DNA of 64,000 nucleotides from Elephas maximus indicus (GCF_024166365.1 NC_064826.1:25072001-25136000); one strand, 5' to 3'; numbered from the stretch's first letter, positions 1 to 11,925 are shown. A program made the numbers and translations. The notes: generated from the sequence alone by a model not told the origin.

Positions 1-73
1 ACTCTGTCCTATAGGATAGCTATAGGGTTGCTATGAGTTGGCATTGACTCGATGGCTATGAATTTTTTTGGGT
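1..73 (+). mobile_element. AfroSINE/RTE 3' tail, cut by window edge
   Basis: The segment carries the diagnostic AfroSINE tail: a 'ctctgtcctatagg' block, then 'gctatgagttgg' and 'gactcgatggct', ending in a T-rich stretch. The tRNA-like head would lie upstream of the window. Confidence 0.8.
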
Positions 74-83
74 ACAGAGGAAA

Positions 84-2281
84 CACAATTGGTCAACTAT
101 GGAACAGATCATCAATTGCTCATATAAAAGTTCAAGTTGAAGCTGAAAAAAATTAGAGTAACTCCAAGAGAGCCAAAATATGACCTTGAGTATATCCCAC
201 CTGAATTTAGAGACCAGCTCAAGAGTAGATTGGAGCCATGGTGGTACAGTGGTTACGAGGTTGGACGCTAACCAAAAGGTCAGTTTTGAATAGATTTGCC
301 ACATTGAACACAAATGACTGAAGGCCAGATGAGTTGTGGAATGGCATCAAGGATATCATACATGAAGAAAGCAAGAGGTCATGAGAAAGACAGGAAAGAA
401 AGGAAAGACCAAAATGGATGTCAGAAGAGACTCTGAAACTTTGTCTTGAACACAGAGTAGCTAAAGTGAAAGGAAGAAGTGATGAAGTAAAAAAGCTGAA
501 CAGAAAATTTGAAAAAGCAGCTTGAGAAGACAAAGTATTTTAATGAAATGTGCAAAGACCTTGAGTTAGAAAACCAAAAGGGAAGAACACACTCAGCATT
601 TCTCTAACTAAAAGAGCTAAAGAAAAATTCAACCCTCGAGTTGCAATATTGAAGGATTCTATGGGGAAAATACAGACACAGGAAGCATCAAAAGAAGATA
701 AAAGGAATACATGCAGTTACTGTACAAAAAGAACTGGTCGATGTTCAGCCATTTCAGGAGGTATCATATGATCAAGAACCAATGGTATCGAAGGAGGAAG
801 TCCAAGCTGCATTGAAGGGAATAGTGAAAAACAAGGCTCCAGGAATTGACAGAATACTAATTGAGGTGTTTTAACAAACAGATCCAGTGCTGGAAGTACT
901 TGTCTATATCGAGAAATTTAGAAGACAGCTTCCTGGCCAACTAATGAGAAGAGATCCGTATTTTGCACCCATTCCAAAGGGAGGTAATCCAACAGAATGT
1001 AGAAATAATCAAACAGTACCATTAATATCACATACAAGTAAGATTTTGCTGAGGATCATTCAAAAACAGTTGCAGCAGTACATCGACAGGGAACTGCCAG
1101 AAATTCAGGCTGGATTCAGAAGAAGACTGAAACAAGGGATATAATTGCTGATGTCAGATGGATCCTGGCTGAAAGTAGAGAATACCAGAAAGATTTTTAC
1201 CTGTGTTTTATTGACTATGCAAAGACACTCAACTTTGTGGGTCATAACAAATTATGGATAACATTGTGAAGAATGGGAATTGCAGAACAACTAATTGTGC
1301 TCATGAGGAATCTCTACATGGACCAAGAGGTAGTCATTTGAACAGAACAGGAAGATAGTGGGTGGTTTAAAGTTGGGAAGGATATGTGTCAGGGCTGTAT
1401 CCTTTCACCATACTTATTCAATCTGTATGCTGAGCACATAATTCCAGCAGCTGGATTATATGAAGAAGAGCATGACATCAGGATTGGAGGAAGACTACCC
1501 ATGTTATGCAGATGACGCAACTTTGCTTGCAGAAAGTGTAGAAGACTTGAAGCACTTGCTGATGAAGATCAAAGACTACAGCCTTTAGTATGCATTGCAT
1601 CTCAGCATAAAGAAAACAAAAATCCTCACATCAGGACCAATAAGCAACATCATGATAAAGGGAGAAAAGATTGAAGTTGTCAAAGATTTCATTTTACTTG
1701 GATCCACAATCAACAGCCATGGAAGCAGCAGTCAAGAAATCAAATGACATATTGTTTTGGGCTCATCCCCTGCAAAAGACCTCTTTAAAGTGTTCAAATA
1801 CAAAGGTATCACTTTGAGGACTAAGGTGTGCCTGACCTAAGCCACAATATTTTCAATTGCCTCATATTCATGAAAAAGTTGGATTATGAATAAGGAAAAC
1901 CAAAGAAGAATTGACGCCTTTGAACTATGGTGTTGGCGAAGAATGTTGAATATACTGTGGTCTACCAGAAGAACAAACAAATCTGCCTTGGAAGAAATAT
2001 AGCCAGAATGCTCCTTAGAAGGAAGGATGGTGAGACTATGTCTCATGTACTTTGGACATATTATCAGGAGGGACTAGTCCCTGGAGAAGGACATCATGCT
2101 TGGTAAAGTGGAGGGTCAGCAAAAAAGAGGAAGACCCTCAATGAGACAGACTGACACAAAGGCTGCAATAATGGACTCAAGCATAACAAGGATTGTGAAG
2201 GTGGTGTATGACCCGGCAGTGTTTTGTTCTGTTGTATATGGGGTTGTTGAGTTGGAATTGGCTTGACAGCACCTAACTACA
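84..2281 (+). mobile_element. RTE-clade LINE, 5'-truncated, sense
   Basis: This is an afrotherian RTE non-LTR retrotransposon in sense orientation. It lacks most of the apurinic endonuclease region and keeps the reverse transcriptase region and 3' tail. The RT catalytic YADD codons are readable at 1505-1516, but the frame is broken by stops and frameshifts; the longest remnant is 887-1144. A 10-bp target duplication acagaggaaa flanks it at 74-83 and 2282-2291, so both ends are well defined. A short AfroSINE head sits inside it at about 233-287. The same family recurs at 30437-33833 and 59784-63006 in antisense. It is a dead copy. Confidence 0.88.
233..287 (+). mobile_element. AfroSINE head-only fragment inside RTE
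   Basis: About 55 bp of AfroSINE tRNA-like head ('gtggtacagtggtta' ... 'gctaaccaaaaggtcag') interrupt the RTE. The RTE sequence around it is imperfectly duplicated: 'gagtagattgg' at 223-233 and 'gaatagatttg' at 288-298. This fits a SINE insertion that has lost its 3' part. Confidence 0.7.
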
Positions 2282-2415
2282 ACAGAGGAAATCTTTCTAT
2301 GTATAAAAACCTCCATGGGTTGGGGATACAACATAGCCTTGTTTATTGCCTAAATATAGGGAAAAAGCCTTAAGTTTAAAAGAAAAAAAAAATCCAAGGC
2401 CTAGAGAAGCTAAAA

Positions 2416-2625
2416 GTCTCTGGGTGATGCAAAGGGTTAAGTACTTAGCTGTTAATCAGTGGAAGGGTTGGTTCCAGTCTACCTAGAGGTGTTTTTGAAG
2501 AAAGGCCTTGTGACCTAATTCCAAAAAAGCAGCCATTAAAAATCCTATGTAGCACAGTTCTACTCTGACACACATGGGGGTGCCATCAGTCAAACTCAAA
2601 TCCACAGCAACTGATTCGGTTTTTT
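2416..2625 (+). mobile_element. AfroSINE, older type
   Basis: The head reads 'gtctctgggtgatgcaaagg'. The body has the older-type 'gaagaaaggccttgtgacct' and 'agcagccatt' blocks, and the tail has 'ttctactctgacacacatgg'. It is well diverged. Confidence 0.85.
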
Positions 2626-3725
2626 AGTTAGAAAAGCTAACGGTTTTGTTCAAAACTCTGCTGTTGTTGAAAGCTCTGCCTGTGATTAGTCTAACAAAAA
2701 AAAAAACAATACTACTAAGTTTAAAATGTGTGTTGTGTTTTTGCAGTGATGATACCTCTCAGTAGTACAAGGCTGTCTGAATAGGAAAAAAAGCATTTAA
2801 AATTTTTATTACAGTATTTTACATGCATTCCATTGGCCCATCAGGTTGTTGTAATCATTGAAGAGGTAATGTATGTAGAATCAAAGAGCATAGTGGCATA
2901 CAGTTGGTGCTCAGTAAGTACCTATTATTTAACTAATTTGCTTTTGTTGCTTGAATATCAGTGAAGAGATTATAATCTTTACAAGGACCCATTGTTTTGT
3001 CTTACACCACCACAACTCTTCACTCCCGAGTCACACACACTTTTCTGGGAAGCATGCCCACACAAACACAGTTAATTGTCCCAGTATTGGCTCTGTCCAA
3101 TTGACCAAAGCTTGGCCAGTTAGTCCCATCTGTGGGACTTTTACAACTGGAAAATAAACAGAATTTTCCAACTGGAAAGAAACGGAAAGAGGATGTGTGA
3201 GAGTAGCTTCTCTCTGGGTACTTTACACAGGACTTGGGAGCTGTCGGTAGCCATGTTTCAAATGAGGACAAAGGCTCACAGAAGAGCAATCTGGTGCTAG
3301 GGAGACGAAGGAGACTCAGAAAGAGAAACCCACCAGAGCTCCAGAGCCTAGTTCTGTTCCTGAAATCCAGCTGCCTTTCAGCCCTTGAAGTCCATGAGAT
3401 ACTCTCTTTTTTCACTAAGTAAGGTTGAGTTGTGGTCCAGTTGTTTACAATCAAATCTGTCAGTGTGAATCCTAATTCCCTGCCCACAGATGCCTTATTA
3501 TACTTTTATCTCCTCAAATTCCCTAACCTTTAACAAAAAAAAATCCTGAGTATCATTGTAAGAAAAAGGATGGAGTGTATGGTACTACAGGCAGTTTACT
3601 GTTGCTGAGAATGACACGTGAGAATTTTTTATTCCTAAAAGAAATTTTTGGAGGGTCTGAAAAAGCACTCGGGACCACTGGGGTTGCCAGTGGGAACCTG
3701 AAAATGCAAACACTAGAGAACTAGT
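2626..3725. other. Intergenic, no gene seen
   Basis: Mostly unique-looking sequence. At 2870-2945 'ttggtgctcagtaagtacct' resembles the end of an ancient mammalian-wide repeat (MIR/L2). A 155-codon open frame on the minus strand at 3020-3487 has no recognisable domain and is not annotated as a gene. Confidence 0.5.
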
Positions 3726-3960
3726 GAAGTCCCTGGGCAGTGCAAATGGTTAAGTCGGTTGCTAACTCGAAGGTTTGAGGTTCAAGTCCACCCAGAGATG
3801 CCTCAAAAGAAAGGCCTAGTGATCTAAAAAAATTTTTTTTTTTTTTTTTTTAGTGATCTACTTCTGAAAAATCAGCCATTGACAACCCTGTGGAGCACAG
3901 TTCTACTCTGACACACGTGGGTGGCTGTAATTTGGTAATGACTCAACACCAACTGGTTTT
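3726..3960 (+). mobile_element. AfroSINE, older type, with internal A/T expansion
   Basis: Complete older-type AfroSINE bounded by a near-perfect duplication, agagaactagt at 3715-3725 and agagaaccagt at 3961-3971. In its middle, 'tagtgatcta' occurs twice (3817-3826 and 3851-3860) around a run of As followed by about 19 Ts. Confidence 0.88.
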
Positions 3961-3971
3961 AGAGAACCAGT

Positions 3972-5234
3972 AATCTCAAATATCCAAATTTGATTACCTT
4001 GGGGCAAATTTTAAAATTCTATTAATTTGACCACTCCAAATTTTTGTGTTATCAGATCAATTTATTGTGGTAATAATACCCAGTCACAGCCTGTCTGCAT
4101 CCTGAGTGAGTTTAAAAAATAAATATAAACTAGAGCTCCTTCCCACCACAAGCACAATTTTATTTTCTTTTTTAGATGTTAATTCCAACAGAAAATATTC
4201 TCTGTAGAAGATTCTAGAACATTAACACAAACAAATCAGAAAGATTGTACTGGAGGAGTTTATTGTTTCCCTTCTGTCTTACAATCTTTATGATAGAGTT
4301 TTATGACTTTCACAAAGCAATCTTTGTTTTGGCACCATTTACATTTCAGTTACTATAATCAAGAAAATAATTGCTGAAGTGCCAAGATTCAAGGCTTAGC
4401 TATGTCCATCTAATTGATTTCTTTGTTGGAGCTAAAATTTAAAAGGTTGCTGAGAGAACCAAATCAATGATGTATTCTCTTTTAAAACTCCCTCTATCTC
4501 AGCTTTCTGATTTTCGTATAGAAATGTATATTCTTCCTTATTGACTCTGTATAGACAGATTACATTCTAGTAAAATTGCTAAAAATACAAATTTACTTGG
4601 CACTGGTTATTTTAAGTAAAGACTAATGCTTCTGGAGTTCCATTTGACTTGCTTTTATAGTTACGTATCATCCAACATTAATGCTACATAGAAAACTGAT
4701 TTAAAGAAAAATGCTTGATCGGAGATACACCAATAGAAGAATATGAGGATATATTTTGGAGACTATGAGGATATATTTTGGAGTCTTAGAGGGAATACTT
4801 TGGACCCAAATACTAGAAGGGATCAAAATATATATCTTTACAGTATCACCTTTTCTTTGATTAATTGTTGAAAAACTCTGCTTATTGTGATCATAGAATT
4901 TAAAGTTAGTGCAGTGTAATTGCTAGGGAGATAGCATTATTTGAGAAATCTTGAAGTGCTCTGGTTCCTGCTGTGTAATTATTGGCTAAATGCTGGGAAA
5001 GGATCAAAATGTCTTTGCTTCTCAATGGAACTTCGTCCAAAGGCATTAAGAGCTGTGAGAAACTCAGAAAGCTGGGTTACGTACATGTTAATTTCCCCAT
5101 AATTTTACCTTTTTTGACTTGAAGTTTCTTTCAAATCAAAACAAAACTTGGCCATGCAATATAACATAGTGGTTTTCCAAGTGTGGTCCATAAATACATC
5201 TCATGTAACCAAACATCTATGTTGTTTTTTCTTG
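3972..5234. other. Intergenic, AT-rich, no gene seen
   Basis: No recognisable repeat family or open frame. A 22-bp direct tandem duplication, 'tatgaggatatattttggag' plus two bases, lies at 4742-4763 and 4764-4785. Confidence 0.5.
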
Positions 5235-5245
5235 GTGTAAATAAA

Positions 5246-5415
5246 AAACTGAAAAAACCAAACCCGTTGCCATCGAGTCGATTCCGACTCATAGCGACCC
5301 TATAGGACAGAGTAGAATTGCCCCATAGTGTTTCCAAGGATCGTCTGATGGATTCAAACAGCCGACCTTTTGGTTAGCAGCTGTAGATCTTAACCACTGT
5401 GCCACCAGGGCTCCT
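5246..5415 (-). mobile_element. AfroSINE, antisense
   Basis: The antisense tail ('gccatcgagtcgattccgac', 'accctataggacagagtaga') is followed by the antisense head ('ttggttagcagctgtag', 'gccaccagggctcc'). A perfect 11-bp target duplication gtgtaaataaa lies at 5235-5245 and 5416-5426. Confidence 0.93.
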
Positions 5416-5426
5416 GTGTAAATAAA

Positions 5427-5869
5427 GGAAAAACGTACCTTTTAAATACTTTCTTTTTTTAATATTATTTTTTTAAATAGACATAACCATATTGGGGATG
5501 TATCCCCCCAAAGTGCCTTTTTATCCCAGGTAACTCTACTTAGGCTCTCAGATGTGGCAAAAGAGAGAAATTGGGGTAGATAGTCACTAGTAGCTTCCAG
5601 ACTGACAACTAGTCATTCAGGGACAGAGTTTGCAATCACAAACTGTTTGTAAAAAGGACGTGTTTTGAGTCTCAAAAAATAATCTCCTGGTTGTGTGTTA
5701 AAATTTCTTTTTGTGAAATGGGCTTTTCGATTCTCTGAGGGCAAAAGGAAGGAACAATTATTTGGGAAGTGAATGGTGTGCTGGGTAAAACTTTTTTTCT
5801 TGTTCAATGAAGTATCTAAAAACTTGAAATTTCTCTTATTCCATAATGTGTGTTATTTCAGCACACCAC
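5427..5869. other. Intergenic, nothing recognised
   Basis: AT-rich unique-looking sequence with no repeat family, RNA or coding signal that I can support. Confidence 0.4.
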
Positions 5870-5879
5870 ACACTAAATG

Positions 5880-5966
5880 GCTCAGGACTGGGCAGTGTTT
5901 CATTCTGTTGTATATAGGGTTGCTATGAGTCGGAACCGATTCAATGGTACCTAACAACAACAACAA
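5880..5966 (+). mobile_element. RTE 3' tail, very short insertion
   Basis: About 87 bp of RTE 3' end ('actgggcagtgtttcattct', 'gctatgagtcggaaccgatt', ending in CAA repeats). The perfect 10-bp duplication acactaaatg lies at 5870-5879 and 5967-5976, so this is a genuine, extremely 5'-truncated retrotransposition. Confidence 0.9.
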
Positions 5967-5976
5967 ACACTAAATG

Positions 5977-6629
5977 AAGTGTAAAAGATTGTATAGAAAT
6001 ATCAAGACAGGTAATAATTTGCATGTTCTCTTTTGTATATTAAAAAATGATTGGTACATATTAAAACCCTGTGGAATGCTGACACAGAAAAATTCATGGT
6101 CAAGTCAGTTCTTGCACAGATAAACGACCTCAGATGTAAACCAGTCAATGGTTACCTAACTTATTTTCTGATCTGTATTTCTCAAGTAGAAACTGGAGAA
6201 ATAGATATGACTACTCCCATTAAAAAATACGTAGTTACAGATAAGATAAACTCAGGAAAAAGACTTGGAAGACGTTTGTTTTTCTTTTACAGTGACTGTT
6301 TTCTTATAAATTAAAACTATGACTTTTAGATACAACTCATTTATCGAGCATAATCTCCTTCAAGGCTTATATGTTCTTGATGTATTTAAGTTTTGCTAAT
6401 AACAACAGGTAACTACGAAAAAGCAACGGCAACAACAGTATTTCACACTTTGCACTTTGTGACGTCTTCTCATATCCACCTAATCATCCCAACAACTTCG
6501 GTAAGCAGAACTGAGAGCAGTTTTCACAGACACTGCACTTCCCAAAGGATTGATGACTAATACTGCCTCAGGCTCCAGTGGTGGTTGGAGTCCTTTGCAG
6601 TTTTATTCAAGGTCAAAATAATCTTTCCT
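5977..6629. other. Intergenic, possible MIR fragment
   Basis: No gene. At about 6440-6530 'ctaatcatcccaacaacttc' resembles the MIR/L2 'taatcctcacaacaaccct' motif. The 87-codon frame at 6051-6314 shows no family features. Confidence 0.4.
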
Positions 6630-6709
6630 CAGGTGCTCCTTGTCCTCTGTCCTATAGGGTCGCTATGAGTCAGAATCGGCTCGATGGCGACAGGTTTTTG
6701 GTTTGGTTC
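6630..6709 (+). mobile_element. AfroSINE 3' part
   Basis: The tail half only: 'ctgtcctatagggtcgctat', 'gagtcagaatcggctcgatg' and the 'ggtttttggtttgg' terminus. Confidence 0.85.
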
Positions 6710-7104
6710 AGGAGCCAGAGCATGGCAGCTATCCAAGTTAGAAGGCATCATTGTTCAGGTTAAGAAGAGGGCTACTTTGCATAAGGAGGTATCATCTCGG
6801 ACAAGCACAGGCGGTACCTCCTCCAGGCCTTTCCTAAGCACTCTCCAACTTGGATACCACTAGCCATTTTGAGAATGACAGCCAACTCAGGCCAAACATG
6901 TGCTTAGTTAGAATGAAGTTTCTGAGAAGGAGGCAAAAGGGTTCCCTTCTGGGTAGGGGTGGAAATGAGTGAGACGTTTATGTGGTCCAGGTCATCCAGA
7001 TATAAAAACAACTATGGCCCAAGCTTCAAGCTAATAAGTGAGAAGCACCCTCTGATTTTATGTTGGCAATTTATTATTTTTTTCCAGAATTAGCTCAGAT
7101 TACC
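6710..7104. other. Intergenic, nothing recognised
   Basis: Unique-looking sequence with no supported feature. Confidence 0.4.
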
Positions 7105-7451
7105 CGCTCCTGGTTCTTTTTTTTTTTTAAAGAAACAAAAATCATACAGTTAAAGTAAAAGCTTCTTTCCATCCCATTCCTATCCCTCCATCCCGAGGTG
7201 ACTAATATTCTGAAGTTGATGTGTATTCTTTCCATCTATATATTTTACACTTTTATGACATATTATACTTGATATACATTGTTTTGTGTGCTTTTTAAAA
7301 GTTACTCAAATAGTAGCATACTATTTGACATTGAATCTTGCTTTTTTTCCTTACATTTATGTTTCTGTGATTTAGCCTTATCGATGTATGTAAATCTAGC
7401 TTGTTCCTTTATATGAATGTACTAATTTTTCCATCCCTATATTAGTTGAGG

Positions 7452-7620
7452 AAACACTGGTGGTGTACTGGTTAAGGGCTACGGCTGCTAACCAAAAGGT
7501 CAACAGTTCGAATTCACCAGGGTGCTCCTTGGAAACCCTATGGGACATTTCTAGTCTGTCCTATAGGGTCGCTATGAGTTGGAATTGACACGATGGCAAC
7601 GGGTTTGTTTGGTTTTGGTT
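7452..7620 (+). mobile_element. AfroSINE
   Basis: Full-length: head 'ggtggtgtactggttaaggg', B-box-like 'caacagttcgaattc', body 'ctccttggaaaccctatggg', tail 'tcgctatgagttggaattga'. It is inserted in the antisense L1. Confidence 0.92.
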
Positions 7621-8012
7621 ACATTGATTGATATTTGGGTTGTTTTCATTATTTAGATTCTTAAAAACACAAGTAGAGGTTTGCTTGTGCACACATGCAA
7701 GAGCTCCTCTAGAATTCATGCCTAGGTGTCTTATTTCAAGGGCATATAGTATACACCTTTTTAGGTATTAAGAAATTGCACTCATCTAACCAGTATGGTA
7801 TGAGTTCTCATTTCCGCCTATCCTCTCAAACAGTTGAGTATCATCATTCTCTTTAATTTTTGCCAGGGCTGATGGAAGTGAATTGATAGCTCATTGTTGT
7901 TTTAATCTGATCATTGGGAAGTTTGAGCATCTTTTCACATTTTTATTGGTCATTTGTGTTTTCTCTTTTGTGAAATACAGGGTTTCATCCTTTGCCCATC
8001 TTTTTTCAATTA

Positions 8013-8320
8013 TTGTTGTTGTTGTTAGGTACTGCTGAGTTGGTTCTGACTCTTAGCGACCCCAGGTACAACCATCTTCACAATTGCTGCTATGTTTGAG
8101 CCCATCATTGCAGCCACTGTGTCAGTCGATCTCACTGAGGGCCTTCCTCTTTTTTGCTGACCCTCTACCTTACCAAGCATGATGTCCTTCTCTAGATAAA
8201 ACCTGCTGATAACATGTCCAAAGTATATGAGATGAAGCCTCACCATCTTCGCTTCCAAGGAGCACTCTGGCTGTATTTCTTCTAAGACAGACTTGTTCCT
8301 TTTGGCAGTCCACAGTATAT
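8013..8320 (-). mobile_element. RTE 3' fragment, antisense
   Basis: It begins with GTT repeats and 'aggtactgctgagttggttc', then the antisense RTE end with 'gagggccttcctcttttttg' and 'accaagcatgatgtccttct'. The flanks ttttcaatta (8003-8012) and ttttcagtta (8321-8330) look like a target duplication within the L1. Confidence 0.88.
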
Positions 8321-8477
8321 TTTTCAGTTAGCCTTTTATTTTATTTTTTTCCTTACCAATTTACAGGTTTTTTTTTTTTTGTAGGTATTGGAGACCACTC
8401 CTTTTGTCTGTCTGTGTCACAAGACACAGTCCAAAGATCTCTGTGGCATGTGGTTTATTTGATAGAAAAGGATACCA

Positions 8478-8688
8478 ATCAACAAAATCAACCCATTGCC
8501 GTAGATTTGATTCCAACTAATAGTGACCCTATAGGACTGAGTAGAACTGCCCCATAGGGTTTCTAAGGCTGTAATCTTTACGGAAGCAGACTGCCATATC
8601 TTTCTTCTGCAGAGCAGCTGGTGGGTTCCAACCACGGACCTTTTGATTCGCAGCTGAGTGCTCAACTACTGCGCAACCAGGCCTCCTC
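8478..8688 (-). mobile_element. AfroSINE, long variant, antisense
   Basis: The antisense tail ('gtgaccctataggactgagt') is followed by 'gtaatctttacggaagcaga', which marks the longer subfamily, and the antisense head ending 'gcgcaaccaggcctcc'. Confidence 0.9.
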
Positions 8689-10006
8689 CAGAAAAGAATA
8701 AAATGGTACTAAATAATCTCAAGATCACAGTATGCCTGGGGTTCCTATGAGAACCACTTCTCTCAGTCCCAGAACAAAGCTTCTCTAAGTGTGTTCCAAA
8801 CCAGGGTACTGCTTGGGGACCATCTGTGAAAGCCACCTCTGAGTTTTGTTAACATGCATGAGAACTAATATAAATTATATAATTTTGTTTCAATCAATTA
8901 TATAACAAAAATTCATCTCTGAGCAAACACTCTCAGTACTTGTTTCATAAGATCCTTCTATAAACGTCTACCATATTATTGTTTTGTGTGTTTAGAAGAC
9001 CAGCTAGAGCCAGGCTTTTCTTCTCCTGGTAGGCTGCACTAGATCTCACTATTTCTTCAGGACCACTGTCTGCTTCCACGCTGTGGCTTGATTTGAACTT
9101 TGTTGATGATGTCCTTTTTGGTGCAGAAATTTAAAACATTAAGGTAATTCATATTTGTTATTTTTATCTTTTATGCTTTTGAGTCCTACCTGTCTTACTC
9201 TGATGTTATAATGATATTTTTGTTTTCATCTAAAAATTTGAAATACTTTTCTGATTTAGGTCTTTAATCTGTCATATATTTTTATATATAGAATGAAGAA
9301 GGAAATACAAATTTTGCCATATATCTGTCAATTTTTCCAATAGCATTTATTGAGTAATCCAACTAACCCTACCATTTGTAATGGCAGTTCTTTTCATATA
9401 TCAAATTCCCATGTAAGATTATTCATGTTTCCTTATTTCCTGTTCTGTTCCATTTGTCTATTTGGCCATCCCTGCACCAACAACATGCTAGTTTTATACT
9501 GTAGCTATATCAGTAGTCTTGCTATGTGGTAAAGTCCATCTGTGAACTAAAAAATATATGTATAATTCTATTAGATTTTTTATGTAGGCTTATCTCATCT
9601 ACAAATAATGCCAATTTTATTTCTTTCCAATGCTTATTTGTTTTTCTTGTCTTATTTCATTGGTAAGGATGTTCAGTACAATGCAGATGATAGAAGAGGT
9701 CATTTGTGTTCTGTTCTAATTTTAAAGGGAATTTTTTTTTGATATTTTGACATTAATGCTCACTGTCTTTTATTAGTTGACATTTATATTAAGGAAGCTT
9801 CTTTTCTATTTCTAGTTAACAGTATTAATAATGGATGATGGTTGCATTTAACCAAATGCTTCTCCTGCATCTATTGAAATGTATTTTTGTCCTTAAATAT
9901 TTCAACTGGCTAAATTATAAAAATATATCCTATATTTAAAAAAAATGGATGCTGCTGAATTCAATTTGTCAGAATTTTATTTTGGATTGCTGTGTATATG
10001 TTTGTA

Positions 10007-10173
10007 CCAAAAAAACCCAAACCTGTTGCCGTCGAGTCAATTCCGACTATAGAGACCCTATAGGACAGAGTAGAACTGTCCCATAGAGTTTCCAAGGAGT
10101 GCCTGGTGGATTCAAACTGCCAACCTTTTTGCTAGCAGCCGTAGCTCTTAACCACTACGCCGCCGGGGTTTCC
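10007..10173 (-). mobile_element. AfroSINE, antisense
   Basis: Full-length short-type element ('gttgccgtcgagtcaattcc' to 'accactacgccgccggggtt'). The flanks tatgtttgta and tacgtttgta look like an imperfect target duplication. Confidence 0.92.
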
Positions 10174-10635
10174 TTTTACGTTTGTAAGTGCTCAAAAACT
10201 GCCTCATCGGAAAGGCTTTCAGTGATCGTCCTTGTAAGTGAGCATCCCTCCCTCATGCAGCACTGTATTCCCTTTCTGTTCTTTTCTTCATAGCACTTAG
10301 CGTTATCTGACACATTATACAGTTATTTGTTTAATTGCATATTCCCTGTCTCCCCCTGGAGAATATAAATTCAGTGAGAGCAGAACTTTATTTTGTTCAC
10401 TGTTGTACCCTTAGTACCTTGAGCAGAATATTTGTTTAATGAATAAATGCTTTTGAGGGAATGAATTAGTGTATTTGAATGACTAAATTAATTTATGAAA
10501 GAATAGTGTTATTAGCCTATAATTGTTTGTCTCTGTGTTTCTGCCTGGTTTTGACATCAAAGTTATGCTGGCTTCATAAAATGAATCGATTAGCTCTGGA
10601 ACATTTTCTACAAGTGTTATTTCTTGTCATCCCTG

Positions 10636-10840
10636 TTTAGCACAAATGACTAAGCACTTGACCACTAACCAAAAGGTTGGCTACTCCAACCCACCCAGAG
10701 ATGCCTCAGAAGAAAGGGCTGGCAATCTGCTTCCGAAAGGTCACGGCCTTAAAACCCCTATGTGCGGATCTACTCTGAAACAGATGGGGACCCCGTGAGT
10801 GGGAATCAACAGGAGGGTAACTGGTTTTTTGTTTTTTTTT
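10636..10840 (+). mobile_element. AfroSINE, older type
   Basis: Contains 'accactaaccaaaaggttgg', 'cccagagatgcctcagaaga' and the diverged tail 'gggaatcaacaggagggtaa'. It interrupts the antisense L1. Confidence 0.85.
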
Positions 10841-11057
10841 TTTTGGTTTAGCACTGAAACATTTTATTTAAGTGTGTATTTATTTCTTAGACTTTGTTAA
10901 GGCTTGGTGCTCTCTTGTGGGTAGATGTTGATGAATGATTTGATTTCTTTAATGCTATTGGTCTATTTAGTTTTCCAATTTTTTTTTTCTTGTGCTATGT
11001 TTGATAGTTTATATTTTTCAGAAAATTGTTCCTGTTGTTTACATTTTCAGATTAATT

Positions 11058-11486
11058 TGGTGGATTGCTGTCGTATAGCTGCAGTAGGAAATTACCACAA
11101 ACTCAGTGGTAATTTGATGCATTTACACGATGTATTATTTTACATTTCTGGAAGTCATTAGTCAAAAATGGTCAGTCAGGGCCTTATCCTTGCCTTTCGA
11201 GCTTCTAGGGGCTGCTGGCATTCTTTGGCTCAAGGTCGCACATCACTCCGACCCCTGCTTATGTCCTCCCATCTGCTTCTCTGATTCTGACCTTACCGCC
11301 TCCCTCTTACAAGAACCCATGTGATTACATTAGCCTAATGGGATAATCCTGTATTATCTCCCCATTTTAAAATCCTTAATTTAATCACATTTGCAAAGTC
11401 TCTTTTGCCATGTAAGGGGTCATATTCACAGGTATCAGGGATTAGGATGTGCACATTTTTGGGAGACCTTTACTTGCCACCACTGG
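11058..11486 (-). mobile_element. MLT1-like MaLR solo LTR, antisense
   Basis: Read in reverse, the segment carries LTR-type motifs of the mammalian MaLR group: 'aggaaattaccacaaactca', 'tccttaatttaatcacattt' and 'tcaggg' followed by 'attaggatgtgcacattt'. The same layout recurs at 53363-53839. It is non-coding and has no internal retroviral genes. Confidence 0.7.
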
Positions 11487-11725
11487 CATATTTTTCATTG
11501 TGTTTTCTTCTCTCTAGATATGTTGCCTTTTTTATTTTAAAATGTGTTTATTTCATCCTTTATTACTTTCTCTTAATCATTTTGTCTGAGACTTGTATAT
11601 TTCATTAACCATAAGCCCATATCTGTGACAGGGGTGTGGAGTATGGTATACAGGCTAGGAAGGCAGGGTCAGCCACGCTGGGAGTTTTGTTCAAGTTAAT
11701 ACCTCCCCTCCTGTCATTTTCTAAG

Positions 11726-11925
11726 AGGAACACTGGTGGCGCAGTGGTTAAGTGCTTGGCTGCTAACCAAAATGTCCGCTGTTCGAACCCACCAGTTGTT
11801 CTGAGGGAGGAGAATGTGGCAATCTGCTCCTGTAAACATTACAGCCTTGGAAACCCTATGGGGCAGCTCTACCCACTCCTGTAGGGTCGCTATGAGCCAG
11901 AATCCACTCCACGGCAGTGGGTTTG
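11726..11925 (+). mobile_element. AfroSINE, long variant
   Basis: Head 'ctggtggcgcagtggttaag', B box 'ctgttcgaaccc', body 'tggcaatctgctcctgtaaa', tail 'gtcgctatgagccagaatcc'. It lies about 450 bp upstream of the GPR37 CpG island. Confidence 0.92.

Larger units (their letters stand above)
7105..11040 (-). mobile_element. Fragmented old L1, antisense, with later insertions
   Basis: Blocks at about 7105-7451, 7621-8012, 8321-8420, 8990-10000, 10510-10635 and 10850-11040 read as antisense L1 in collinear order, 3' UTR first and then progressively more 5' ORF2. Recognisable antisense motifs are 'tttgcccatc' with 'tcttttcacatttttattgg', 'tgttccatttgtctatttgg', 'gttatgctggcttcataaaa' and 'ggtctatttagttttcc'. 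AfroSINEs and an RTE fragment were inserted later. It is highly diverged; block borders are approximate. Confidence 0.75.

Noticed and set aside
3020..3487. 155-codon minus-strand ORF
   Set aside because: No recognisable family, no neighbouring exon signals, and biased composition only. Chance frame.
5400..5415. CTCF-like core 'ccaccaggg' in antisense AfroSINE heads
   Set aside because: The match covers only the first half of the core; the GGC part is absent ('gctcc'), so SINE-borne CTCF sites are not supported here.
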